A DNA stretch of 64,000 nucleotides from Syntrophopropionicum propionicicum_A. GTDB lineage: Bacteria; Bacillota; Desulfotomaculia; Desulfotomaculales; Pelotomaculaceae. Position numbers and translations under genes: made by a program. Every line of letters begins with the position of its first letter. Position 1 is the stretch's first letter. Under the pieces are notes generated by a model. The model searched no databases. It saw only the letters and a program-made list of their open reading frames with translations, and was not told where the DNA came from. The DNA lies in contig NZ_JBMGJC010000007.1 in assembly GCF_048984525.1 (NCBI RefSeq), positions 62,001 through 126,000 of the forward strand, written 5' to 3'. This document shows, piece after piece, positions 42,911-51,254 of this stretch.

Positions 42911-45013
42911 ATGGATGCTGTAAACAGTTTTACAAACCCAAAATCCCTCGCTGTTATCGGCGCCTCCAACACACCCGGAAAAATCGGCAACGCAATTGTT
43001 ATAAACCTGATTAAGAGCGGCTACAAGGGAAAAATCTACCCAATCAACCCCAAAGAAAAAGAAATATCAGGGCTCCCGTGTTATGCCTCCCTGTCAGACG
43101 TGCCGGGAGACGTAGAAATGGCCATCTTCTGCATCCCCGCCCGCAAAGCCATGGAAACGGCAGAGGAGTGCGGCAAAAAAGGCATTAAAAACCTGGTGGT
43201 CATTACGGCCGGGTTTAAAGAGATCGGCCGCTCCGGCGCCGAGCTTGAAAAAGAATTCATGGCGGTCTGCAGCCAATACGGCATGCGCGTGCTGGGTCCG
43301 AACGTGGTCGGTTTTATTGATACCCATACTCCCATTAACGCCACTTTTTTAAAAGGATTCCCACCCAAAGGAGAAATCGCCTTCATTTCCCAGAGCGGCG
43401 CCATCCTCGCCTCCATTCTGGACTGGAGCCAATCGGCCGGGATCGGCTACAGCAAAATATACAGCCTGGGCAATAAGGCCGACCTGAGCGAGGTTGACTT
43501 TATCGCCGAAGCCGCTGACGACCCCAACACAAAAGTAATCCTCTGTTATATTGAAGATGTGTCGCATGGCCCCGAGTTTTTAAAAGTAGTGGGCGAAGCG
43601 ACCCGCAAAAAACCGGTCATAATCTTGAAATCAGGCACAAGCCAGTCCGGTGCACTGGCGGCCTCGTCCCATACCGGCGCCCTGGCTGGCAGCGAGCTTG
43701 CTTACAACACTGCTTTTAAAAGATGCGGCGTCCTGCGGGTATCCAGCATGTCCGAGCTTTTTGACCTGGCCATATCGTTTGTCAACCAGCCGGTGCCGCA
43801 AGGAGACCGGGTGGCCATTGTCACCAACTCAGGCGGGCCGGGCATTATAGCAACCGACAAGGTTGAGGCGCACGGCCTGCAGATGGCCCGCTTTGACAGG
43901 GATACTATTGAGGAACTGCGTTCATACCTGCCTGCCGAGGCCGGCATATACAACCCGGTGGATGTTTTGGGCGACGCGAAAGCAGACCGCTTCAGGTTTG
44001 CCTTGGAAAAGGTCTTTAAAGATGAAAACGTGGACAGCGTTGTACTGCTGCTGTGTCCCGTGGCGGTAACAGAACCTCTCGACACGGCGCGGGCTTTGGT
44101 TGACTTCAGCCGGCTCTATCCGGAAAAGACCGTTGTGTCTGCCTACATGGGCGGCAAATCCCTCGCGGAAGGGGCGGCCCTCCTTTCCGGCAGCGGCATC
44201 CCCTGTTTTTCCATGCCGGAGCCCGCTGTCGCGGTAATCGCAGGGATGACCTCATACCGGAAGATGAAAGAGCGAGCGGGCGCTGAAGGCAGGAAAACAG
44301 ACATAAAGCCGGATTTAAAGACTGTTAAGGCAGTTTTCTATGATGTCAAAAGAGATAACCGGCTGGCCCTGCTGGGCAGCGAGGCCGCCGAGGTTATCGA
44401 GGCTTACGGCATAGCGGCGGCCCCGACCATACTGTCCCAAAACCCCGATGAGGCGGCGGAGATAGCGGACCAGCTGGGCTACCCGGTTGTCCTGAAAATA
44501 GCCTCCCCGAAAATTATGCACAAAACCGATGTCGGCGGCGTGATAAGCGGGATCCAGTCAGCGGAAGAAGTTAAAAACGCGTACGTGAACATAATTGAAA
44601 ACGTGCACCGGTATTTGCCAAAGGTCGTGCCATACGGGATTGAGATTCAAAAGATGGTGCCGAAAGGAATTGAGCTGATCGTGGGCATGACCAGGGATGT
44701 CCAGTTCGGGCCCTTAATCGGCTTCGGCCTGGGAGGAATTTTTGTCAACCTGATCAAAGACGTTTCCTTCAGGCTGGCCCAGGGCCTGACCAGCGCGGAA
44801 ATTACCGAAATGATCGCGGAAACCAAGGCGTATTCCCTGATGAAAGGCTATCGGGGAGACAGCCCCGTAGATATTTTAGCCGTCAGTGAAGCAATCAGGC
44901 GCCTGGCCGTATTGGCCACTGACTTTCCGGAAATAACTGAGATTGATATCAATCCGGTTTTTGCTTATGAGGACGGAATTGCGGCCCTCGATGTTAAAAT
45001 AACCCTTTCGTGA
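42911..45013 (+). CDS. ADP-forming acyl-CoA synthetase (fused alpha and beta subunits)
   Basis: 700 residues. CoA-binding domain (LAVIGASNTPGKIGN), two succinyl-CoA-ligase-like domains with the phosphorylated His in SSHTGALAG, and a C-terminal ATP-grasp domain (PVVLKIASPKIMHKTDVGGV; EIDINPVFA). The enzyme makes ATP from ADP, phosphate and acetyl- or aryl-acyl-CoA, an energy-saving step in anaerobic amino acid breakdown. It fits the liv and paaK genes. It sits 9 bp before the BioD-like gene, a common pair in archaea and anaerobes. Confidence 0.92.
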   Translation: MDAVNSFTNPKSLAVIGASNTPGKIGNAIVINLIKSGYKGKIYPINPKEKEISGLPCYASLSDVPGDVEMAIFCIPARKAMETAEECGKKGIKNLVVITAGFKEIGRSGAELEKEFMAVCSQYGMRVLGPNVVGFIDTHTPINATFLKGFPPKGEIAFISQSGAILASILDWSQSAGIGYSKIYSLGNKADLSEVDFIAEAADDPNTKVILCYIEDVSHGPEFLKVVGEATRKKPVIILKSGTSQSGALAASSHTGALAGSELAYNTAFKRCGVLRVSSMSELFDLAISFVNQPVPQGDRVAIVTNSGGPGIIATDKVEAHGLQMARFDRDTIEELRSYLPAEAGIYNPVDVLGDAKADRFRFALEKVFKDENVDSVVLLLCPVAVTEPLDTARALVDFSRLYPEKTVVSAYMGGKSLAEGAALLSGSGIPCFSMPEPAVAVIAGMTSYRKMKERAGAEGRKTDIKPDLKTVKAVFYDVKRDNRLALLGSEAAEVIEAYGIAAAPTILSQNPDEAAEIADQLGYPVVLKIASPKIMHKTDVGGVISGIQSAEEVKNAYVNIIENVHRYLPKVVPYGIEIQKMVPKGIELIVGMTRDVQFGPLIGFGLGGIFVNLIKDVSFRLAQGLTSAEITEMIAETKAYSLMKGYRGDSPVDILAVSEAIRRLAVLATDFPEITEIDINPVFAYEDGIAALDVKITLS

Positions 45014-45022
45014 GGTGATAAC

Positions 45023-46081
45023 ATGAAAAATCTTTATATCACAGGTGTCGCGGGATGCGGCAAGACAGCAATTGCCCTGGGCATAGCCCTGAAACTTAAG
45101 AAAGAAGGCATTAAGGCCACCTACTTTAAACCGGTGGGGAGCCGTCCCAAGCTTGCCGGCGGTGAAGACAACGATGCCATACTGATGCACGAGGCCCTTC
45201 ACATGAAGACAGACGTTAAACAGATAGCCCCCTTTACGGCGGGAACGTCCTACCTTTCGGGGCTGAAGAACCCGGAGACGGCAATGGCCAGCATCAAAGA
45301 AGCATACCAGGCGATCTCCGCGGAGGCGGACCTGATTATAATTGACGGGGCCACCTTCCCCTATGTGGGCGCCGCCTACGGGCTTGACGTGATCACCCTG
45401 GCTCCCCAGCTCAACGCTTCCGTTTTGAATGTTATCAAAATGGAAAATGATTTGAGCGCGGACCAGGCGATTTTCTTCAACAACTGCTGCAAAGCAGGCG
45501 GGCTGGCGGTTACCGGCCATATCTTCAACAATGTCCCGCGGCAGCTGCTCGCCAAAACGGAAGGGGTTTTCAAGCCGATCCTCGAAAAAATGGGCTGCGC
45601 CACCCTCGGCATTATACCCATGCGGCCTGAAATAGCCTCGCCTACTGTCTCCGAGTATTATGAGGCCCTGGGCGGCGAACTGCTGGTAGGAGAAGACAAG
45701 CTGGACCGGCTGGTGGAAGAAGTAATCGTGGGGGCTATGACCATGGAAAGCGCCCTTAAGTATATGCGCCGTTCTGCGAACAAGGCGGTGGTCATGGGAG
45801 GAGACAGGGCTGACATGGCCCTAGCTACCCTGGAGACCAGCACATCAGCCTTGATCCTGACAGGCGGCCTTTACCCCGATGTGAAGGTGATTTCCCGCGC
45901 CGCGGAAAAAGGCGTGCCCCTTATCCTGGTCCACTATGACACATACACGGCCATCGAAAAAATATCCGAGATTTCCAGGCGGATCAGCCCCGGTGACGCC
46001 ACCGGCATCAAGATCGCTACGGAAAACATAGAACGGCACTGTGACTGGCAATCGATCATTAAATCACTTGAAGATAAATAA
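45023..46081 (+). CDS. BioD-like P-loop / DRTGG protein (phosphotransacetylase N-terminal type)
   Basis: 352 residues. P-loop GVAGCGKTA, BioD-like ATPase domain with FKPVGSRPK, then a DRTGG domain (AMTMESALKYMRRSANKAVV; ALILTGGLYPDVKVI). It matches the N-terminal part of long phosphotransacetylases but has no Pta catalytic domain. Such proteins accompany ADP-forming acetyl-CoA synthetases and may regulate them by sensing nucleotides. Start after GAGGTGATAAC. Confidence 0.85.
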   Translation: MKNLYITGVAGCGKTAIALGIALKLKKEGIKATYFKPVGSRPKLAGGEDNDAILMHEALHMKTDVKQIAPFTAGTSYLSGLKNPETAMASIKEAYQAISAEADLIIIDGATFPYVGAAYGLDVITLAPQLNASVLNVIKMENDLSADQAIFFNNCCKAGGLAVTGHIFNNVPRQLLAKTEGVFKPILEKMGCATLGIIPMRPEIASPTVSEYYEALGGELLVGEDKLDRLVEEVIVGAMTMESALKYMRRSANKAVVMGGDRADMALATLETSTSALILTGGLYPDVKVISRAAEKGVPLILVHYDTYTAIEKISEISRRISPGDATGIKIATENIERHCDWQSIIKSLEDK

Positions 46082-46094
46082 TCAAGCGCATTCA

Positions 46095-46130
46095 GGGCCT
46101 GTCGTTATAATACGGCAGGCCCTTTTTTTT
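46095..46130 (+). terminator. Strong terminator of the acyl-CoA synthetase operon
   Basis: GGGCCTG-CGT / ACG-CAGGCCC stem followed by eight T. Confidence 0.93.
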
Positions 46131-46248
46131 ATTACGGCATTATTATGATTAAACGGCCGACAATAACCTTCCTAACTTTTTTATTTTAGCGGTAATATTT
46201 TAATTTTTTGGCTAAACTAAAACAGCATAAAAAAAGAGGGGGGTTTTG

Positions 46249-46896
46249 ATGGCTGATCAGAGTCCTTCCAGCGATGTGCTTGAAAAGGATATCGACTGGT
46301 CCGGCACCATCGGTGTAACCGTGCCGGTTTCCGATGTGCAGGTATACCAGCGGGCTGAAAATATCGACCTGAAACTTATGGATAACGGCATTCTGAGAAT
46401 ACAGGCCGCGTTAAAACTTTTTGCCATGGTTTCAACCGGGTTGGATGAAAAACATATATTTAACCCGGCCAAGGTTTTTACGAATGATATTGAAATCAAT
46501 TCTTTTATTCACCTGAACCCCATCATCAGCCGGGAAGATATATTATCGGTCGACACTGATCTGATTATAAAAAATTACGCTCTCCGTCCTGACAATATAA
46601 TTATCAACGGGACGTTAAAACTGAAGATAAAATATATCATCCAGCTGGTCCTGGACGGCGTGGTGATCGACTTCAGCAGCAACAATTCAATCAACGGCGC
46701 CACTATTAATATAAAGGACATGGAAAGCGGCGAAATAAAAGCTACCGCGACCACCGGCAGCAACGGCAGGTACTTTTTCAACAGCCTGCCCCCCGGCATA
46801 TACCTGGTTGAGGCTTTAACCGACTCACATAAGCCTGAGCAGAAAGTCAGCGTGATTAAGACCAGGGACACGGTCAATTTTGTCCTGCACCAGTAA
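46249..46896 (+). CDS. SPOCS-like / carboxypeptidase-regulatory-like domain protein
   Basis: 215 residues, no signal peptide. The first 130 residues (VSVDTDLIIKNYALRPDNII, then LKLKIKYIIQL) resemble the SPOCS/DUF3794 fold of spore-coat and SipL proteins. The C-terminus is an Ig-like carboxypeptidase-regulatory fold (NSINGATINIKD; GSNGRYFFNSLPPGIYLVEA). A spore-structural role is a guess from the first domain. ATG at 46249 follows GAGGGGGG; a TTG just before is less likely. Confidence 0.65.
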   Translation: MADQSPSSDVLEKDIDWSGTIGVTVPVSDVQVYQRAENIDLKLMDNGILRIQAALKLFAMVSTGLDEKHIFNPAKVFTNDIEINSFIHLNPIISREDILSVDTDLIIKNYALRPDNIIINGTLKLKIKYIIQLVLDGVVIDFSSNNSINGATINIKDMESGEIKATATTGSNGRYFFNSLPPGIYLVEALTDSHKPEQKVSVIKTRDTVNFVLHQ

Positions 46897-46983
46897 AAAA
46901 ACATTGCGGCAAAAACGGGTTAACATGTTTCGAGCAGGGATTATTTCTCAAACGGGATACAAACCTCCCGGGCATAGAAGTAC

Positions 46984-47370
46984 TTACAGTATATTTTCGT
47001 TAGATAATATACTGATTATCATCTTGTTGGGCATGCAGATGATACTCCGCCCCGGTTTAGATATCGGTCCCATTCTACTGCATATTCCCAGGGGGCAAAG
47101 CTCTTTCGGCATCGGCGGCACGTTGACGCTCCCGTGATCTATAACCACAACGGCATTGCCTCCTGATTTTAACGGGACTTTTATCTCCTTCCTTTCTTCC
47201 TGCATTAACAGCCTTTCTCTTGTAAATAAATCCCCATCAACTCTAATTTCGACAAATAAGGGACCATCACCTATATAATTACTCCGGTATACAAATTTCC
47301 AGGTGGTGACTTCTGAGGCCAGTATCAGCACTAATGCTATGAGCAGGATGTGTTTTTTCTTAAGGGCCAT
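46984..47370 (-). CDS. NusG domain II-containing membrane-anchored protein
   Basis: 128 residues. One N-terminal helix (LKKKHILLIALVLILA), then an extracytoplasmic NusG-II fold (VEIRVDGDLFTRERL; NAVVVIDHGSVNVPPMPKEL) and a Cys pair in CPLGICSRMGPIS. It overlaps the Gx-transporter gene by 11 bp. NusG-II and Gx proteins travel with ApbE in flavin-based extracytoplasmic electron-transfer loci (as I recall, EetA/EetB of Listeria), which suggests a structural or redox role here. ATG at 47370 replaces a longer open frame from 47520. Confidence 0.8.
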   Translation of the reverse strand: MALKKKHILLIALVLILASEVTTWKFVYRSNYIGDGPLFVEIRVDGDLFTRERLLMQEERKEIKVPLKSGGNAVVVIDHGSVNVPPMPKELCPLGICSRMGPISKPGRSIICMPNKMIISILSNENIL

Positions 47371-47890
47371 GACTGCCACCCCAGTACATAAAGTCACCAA
47401 TAGCTGTTCTAGATTTTTGGACCACAGTTCCGGTGATAAGCCCGGTCGGCAGGGCAAACAAAACCAAGTTTGGCGTATAGTACAGGATTGCGGCGCCGAA
47501 AAACATGTACGCCACAGCAAGCTGACAGAGATTATGTGTTATGGCGCCGGCAATTCCAACAAAACGCGCATCAGTTTTCTTATTTAAAAGCATAATTAAT
47601 CCCATAAGGACCGTACTGCCGATCCCGCCGGAAATACTCATCCAAAAACCCATTGCCAGAAAGGTTCCTCCGAAAAAGGAACCCATAATCACCCGCAGCA
47701 CGGTAACGATCAAAGCCGGGCGAAACCCCGCGCTGACAAGCAGCATCAGGGTTACAATGTTGGCTAAACCAAGCCTGGCGCCCGGTGGCCCCCATCCCAC
47801 CAGGAAAAGGTTTTCCACCAAGTGCATCGTAAGGGCAAAACCTGTTAAAATACCATACGCTGAAATCTCTTTAGCGCTAAACTTAATCAT
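47360..47890 (-). CDS. Gx transporter family / heptaprenyl diphosphate synthase component I-like membrane protein
   Basis: 176 residues, five to six helices of the ECF-S-like fold (VENLFLVGWGPPGARLGLAN; GSFFGGTFLAMGFW; GAITHNLCQLAVAY). The old name is misleading, as most members have no prenyl synthase role. Start overlaps the apbE stop (AATGATTAA), showing coupling. With the NusG-II protein it forms a membrane pair found in flavin electron-transfer loci. Confidence 0.82.
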   Translation of the reverse strand: MIKFSAKEISAYGILTGFALTMHLVENLFLVGWGPPGARLGLANIVTLMLLVSAGFRPALIVTVLRVIMGSFFGGTFLAMGFWMSISGGIGSTVLMGLIMLLNKKTDARFVGIAGAITHNLCQLAVAYMFFGAAILYYTPNLVLFALPTGLITGTVVQKSRTAIGDFMYWGGSHGP

Positions 47891-48911
47891 TTTTTCGTTC
47901 GCCCCTCAGTTTAAAGCCTGGCACTTCGTCCATAAAATTTGACGTGGTAACGACCTTGCCGCTTTTTGTGACTATAAACCCTGACACGCCCTGTACAGAC
48001 TCTAATAGGGCCATGCCTTTTTCTTCTCCAAGAACGTATGAAGCGGTAGACAGGGCGTCGGCTTTTAAGGGGTCGTCGGTTATAACCGTAACTGAAGCTA
48101 TCTCACCGGCGGGTATACCTGTTGAGGGATTAATGATGTGGGAAAACTTTTCTCCGCCGATCTCCTTGAAGCGGTAATAACCACCCGCGGTATCAACGGC
48201 GCGGTCTATAATGTTAAAAACAGCTATAAACTGATTTTGGTCAAAAGGATCCTGGATAGCTATCTGCCATGGCTCGCCGTCCGGCTTGCTCCCAATTGCA
48301 TATATATTCCCCCCCAGAGAGATAAGAGCGGAACGAACTCCCTTTTCACGTAACATTTCCGCGACACGGCGGTTGGCAAATCCCTTTGCCAATGAACCCA
48401 GGTCCAGGCTGGATCCTTTATAGGGCAGATAAACCACGCTTTTTTCTGTGTCCAGGACAATCTGCCGGTAGTTTACAAGTTTAAGCTTATTACCTATTTC
48501 CTCAGCACGGGGAATACCCGTGTTGTCAGTATCAGGGATATTCCAGAGGTCTACCAGCGGACCGATGGTAATATCCAGCGCCCCCCTGGTTATATCTCCG
48601 TAGTAAACTGCCTCCCTGATCAGATTTATGGTCGATTCGTCTACCTGTACCGGTTTTTCTCCAGCCATGGCATTAACACGGGATATGTCGCTGTCTTTAC
48701 CGTAACGGCTAAACCGGGAGTCAAGGCTTTTTACTAATTTCAGAGCTTGTTCCGGCGCCTGGGGTTGGCTGTTATCATAGGTCTTAACATTAACAACAGT
48801 GTCCATCAAGAGAGCGGAAGACTGTTGGGCTTTCTGCTCTTCTTTGCCCGTACAGCCCGCCAGCAATAATAGCGAAAGCAGAACCAGTCCGAAAGTATAA
48901 GCTTTTCTCAC
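47883..48911 (-). CDS. apbE: ApbE-type FAD:protein FMN transferase, lipoprotein
   Basis: 342 residues. GTG at 48911 after AGGAGG starts a signal peptide (VRKAYTFGLVLLSLLLLAGC) with lipobox LAGC. ApbE core: MDTVVNVKTYD, DSRFSRYGKDSDISRVN, GALDITIGPLVDLW, LDLGSLAKGFA, ALISLGGNIYAIG and HIINPSTGIPA, all expected for FAD/Mg binding. The enzyme moves FMN from FAD onto Thr in exported proteins. The obvious target is the neighbouring RdhC-like protein. Lipid anchoring keeps it outside the membrane beside that target. Confidence 0.93.
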   Translation of the reverse strand: MRKAYTFGLVLLSLLLLAGCTGKEEQKAQQSSALLMDTVVNVKTYDNSQPQAPEQALKLVKSLDSRFSRYGKDSDISRVNAMAGEKPVQVDESTINLIREAVYYGDITRGALDITIGPLVDLWNIPDTDNTGIPRAEEIGNKLKLVNYRQIVLDTEKSVVYLPYKGSSLDLGSLAKGFANRRVAEMLREKGVRSALISLGGNIYAIGSKPDGEPWQIAIQDPFDQNQFIAVFNIIDRAVDTAGGYYRFKEIGGEKFSHIINPSTGIPAGEIASVTVITDDPLKADALSTASYVLGEEKGMALLESVQGVSGFIVTKSGKVVTTSNFMDEVPGFKLRGERKND

Positions 48912-49037
48912 TCCCTGCCCTCCTATCCAGATTTCACCGGGGGTATGCTTGCAATGAGGACTGAAGAAGACATGGCTTAAGAAAAAAGATAATCTATGCG
49001 TCCCTGCAGCCGGGTATAATAAAAAGCCAGCCATTTT

Positions 49038-49181
49038 TTAAAGGCTGAAGTCTTTCCAGTTTTGCCATAATATTAACGCTATGCCCAGTAATGTTATTAC
49101 ATAGAAAGTGTAAATAAAATATACTTCCCTTTTCTTTTCCAACTGTTTATTTGTTTCTGTTTGGTTTTTTTCTTCAGCCAT
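49038..49181 (-). CDS. 47-residue single-helix membrane protein
   Basis: MAEEKNQTETNKQLEKKREV is followed by one hydrophobic segment (YFIYTFYVITLLGIALIL) and a short WQNWKDFSL tail. ATG has AAAAAGGTGA at normal spacing, and it fills the gap between the rdhC-like and apbE genes in the same direction. A charged head inside and Trp-rich end outside suggest a type II-like small subunit or anchor. I recognise no family. It is too short for most gene callers. Confidence 0.68.
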   Translation of the reverse strand: MAEEKNQTETNKQLEKKREVYFIYTFYVITLLGIALILWQNWKDFSL

Positions 49182-49218
49182 CTTATCACCTTTTTAATAT
49201 TAAACCGGCACCTTCTTT

Positions 49219-50409
49219 TTAATTGGTTAGCTCATGTGCATCTTCTTTTATAAGCTTATTCGGCCCGTTATTAACAAGTTTTTTTATAGTGCGGTTAATT
49301 TTAGCGCAAATGTCCAGGGCTGCTCCGACCGGGCAAAAATAGCCGCACCAGAAACGGAACTTAAAAATAGCCGCCACTAAAACAGCTGACAAAAGCAGCC
49401 AGTCCAGGCCTGTACCAGTAAATCCGAAAATCGTGCCGAATGGTTCATAGCTGCCAAGGGCGGGGTTGCGGTAAATAAAGACCAAAAACAGCCCGAACCA
49501 CAGCAAAATATTGCGCGTTGAGCGTAATTTGTTTTCCGCGCCAGCCGCGCCGCACCTTACACCGCTTATCCGGTTGGCCAGTTCCTGTACGCCTAAAAAC
49601 GGGCACAGCCAGGCGCAATAGATATTGCGCCCTGAGAACACAGCCATTCCCACACCGCCGAAAAGAACCACATACCATAAGAGGTTCTGGTGGTATGAAG
49701 GGAAGTAACCCAGTGAAGCTCCTGAAATATACGATAACGAGATTGGCCTGTTCAGCCAGAAACCTAGTATGACGATACTGGCCCAAACCACGTAATTCCG
49801 GAAGTTCGGTTTTTTCCAAACTAAAGCAAATATTATGGTAAAAAGATACAAAAGTATCACTGCTATTTCCGGCAGGCCTATCTGCCAGTTTTCCTGCTTT
49901 TCTGTGATGCTCAGGTTAAGCTGACGGCGTCCCACGTCATGGCCGGCTTTGCGGACTGCCTCCGTGATAGCCCCGGACGAAATAGTCGCCCCCGAAACAC
50001 CATCTAAATCCTCTCCCAGTTCAAATGCGGATCCCACAGACTTTTCTTTAATCTTTTCCAGGAACTTGTGGCGCATTACCATGCTCAAGTAGGCCGGTGT
50101 TTCCTTGTTGTCAACTATTATCGTTTCTAATATCTTTCCCTTTGGGTCCACGGCGACAGCCACTTTTAGAGGCCCACCGTAACCATTCGCCTCTCCGAAA
50201 ACGACATAGCCGGCAACCTGGCCGTCCGTGTCAATGGCCTTAAATGTCGGAGGGCTGCCGCTGACTTTATCAAAGTTCGCGGCCAGGGGCATTGCCTGTT
50301 TCAGATATGGCGTCACCTCTGCTTCAGTTTTGCTATCTGAGTAGAACCAGGCCGCTATTAAAAGTGCCACCGAAAATACAATCACTATTCTTTTCATAAG
50401 GCGGCTCAT
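49219..50409 (-). CDS. RdhC/CprC-type flavinylated membrane Fe-S protein (NosR/NirI-like)
   Basis: 396 residues. N-terminal helix, an extracytoplasmic FMN-binding domain with the flavinylation motif DGVSGATISSGA (D136; acceptor Thr142), then five to six helices and two CxxxCP motifs (YCAWLCPF and WCGYFCPV) as in NosR and CprC. It can carry electrons across or along the membrane from quinol to an outside acceptor. ATG overlaps the regulator stop (ATGA). ApbE downstream supplies the FMN. In this cluster it is the likely electron donor route to the dehalogenase, though CprC proteins were long annotated as regulators. Confidence 0.88.
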   Translation of the reverse strand: MSRLMKRIVIVFSVALLIAAWFYSDSKTEAEVTPYLKQAMPLAANFDKVSGSPPTFKAIDTDGQVAGYVVFGEANGYGGPLKVAVAVDPKGKILETIIVDNKETPAYLSMVMRHKFLEKIKEKSVGSAFELGEDLDGVSGATISSGAITEAVRKAGHDVGRRQLNLSITEKQENWQIGLPEIAVILLYLFTIIFALVWKKPNFRNYVVWASIVILGFWLNRPISLSYISGASLGYFPSYHQNLLWYVVLFGGVGMAVFSGRNIYCAWLCPFLGVQELANRISGVRCGAAGAENKLRSTRNILLWFGLFLVFIYRNPALGSYEPFGTIFGFTGTGLDWLLLSAVLVAAIFKFRFWCGYFCPVGAALDICAKINRTIKKLVNNGPNKLIKEDAHELTN

Positions 50410-51143
50410 GCTCTTCCAGTAATAAGCGAGTCTTCATTCTTGCCACTATAACAACCCGTTTTAGTATTCATCCGTTTTGCCAGTAATAAGTCGGAGTGGA
50501 TGTATGCCCGGTTGCCGACCTTTTTGTAAATACCTTTTTTCTTCCAATGATTAATAATCCTGCATACTGTTACCCTGTTGACACCAATCATTTCACCGAT
50601 TTGTTCCTGGGTCAGATTCAATGAAAGCGCATACCAGTCATAACTTTTTGTGACATTTTGTTCTTTCAGAAGTGAACTAAAAAAGCTTAACAGCCTTTCC
50701 CCGGGTGACATAAAAGAAACAACAGTAAAGCCTGATAAAATGATTTTAATTTTATAGGTTAAATTACGGATAAGATCGATACTTAAATTCGGGTCCTCAT
50801 ATATCGCCCTGGTTACTTCATCCATGGACAAAGAGTAGATTTCACTATCATCCAGGGTTAAAACTGATAAACATATCGGCTCCTGTAAAAAGATAGGCCC
50901 CGCTCCAAAAATACGCCCTGGCAGCAACAGGCTTACAGCCCTTGAACTGCCGCTTTCATAACCGATGGTATAAGTGGCCATCCCTTTATTTACGTAATAC
51001 ATACAATTTAAAGTATCGCCTTCGCTGATAACAACCGAGCCTTTTTTATAAAAAGCCGGTTTACCCCTTTTTTTAATCAATTCGCCCCATTTGTAATGAG
51101 CCGGCGGCTCAATCCAGGGTGCTGGTGAAGATCTTTTATGCAT
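50406..51143 (-). CDS. CprK/RdhK-type CRP-FNR regulator
   Basis: 245 residues. N-terminal cNMP-type beta-roll (KKGSVVISEGDTLNCMYYVN; LLPGRIFGAGPIF), a long dimer helix, and a C-terminal winged HTH (LTQEQIGEMIGVNRVTVCRI). In CprK the roll binds a halogenated phenol and switches on rdh genes. Here it is encoded directly downstream of rdhA and coupled to the rdhC-like gene. Cys are present (C47, C99 region, C192, C232), so thiol-redox control as in CprK is possible. Ligand unknown. Confidence 0.88.
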   Translation of the reverse strand: MHKRSSPAPWIEPPAHYKWGELIKKRGKPAFYKKGSVVISEGDTLNCMYYVNKGMATYTIGYESGSSRAVSLLLPGRIFGAGPIFLQEPICLSVLTLDDSEIYSLSMDEVTRAIYEDPNLSIDLIRNLTYKIKIILSGFTVVSFMSPGERLLSFFSSLLKEQNVTKSYDWYALSLNLTQEQIGEMIGVNRVTVCRIINHWKKKGIYKKVGNRAYIHSDLLLAKRMNTKTGCYSGKNEDSLITGRA

Positions 51144-51193
51144 ACCGTTACACCTCCGAATATGGTGACGTCTCGTTAGTATTTACTTGTTCC

Positions 51194-51219
51194 AAAGGGC
51201 CGCCGCGGGGCGGCCCTTT
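51194..51219. terminator. GC-rich hairpin between rdhA and regulator
   Basis: AAAGGGCCGCC / GGCGGCCCTTT perfect 11-bp stem. No U-tract on the minus strand, so it is more likely an attenuator or mRNA-end stabiliser that sets rdhBA above the genes behind. Confidence 0.6.
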
Positions 51220-51254
51220 AAATAACACTTCGGGTCTGGCGCAATAAATCCCTT

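Noticed and set aside
47371..47520. 50-residue extension of the NusG-II protein upstream of 47370
   Set aside because: It lies inside the Gx-transporter gene in another frame; 47370 starts a proper membrane anchor.
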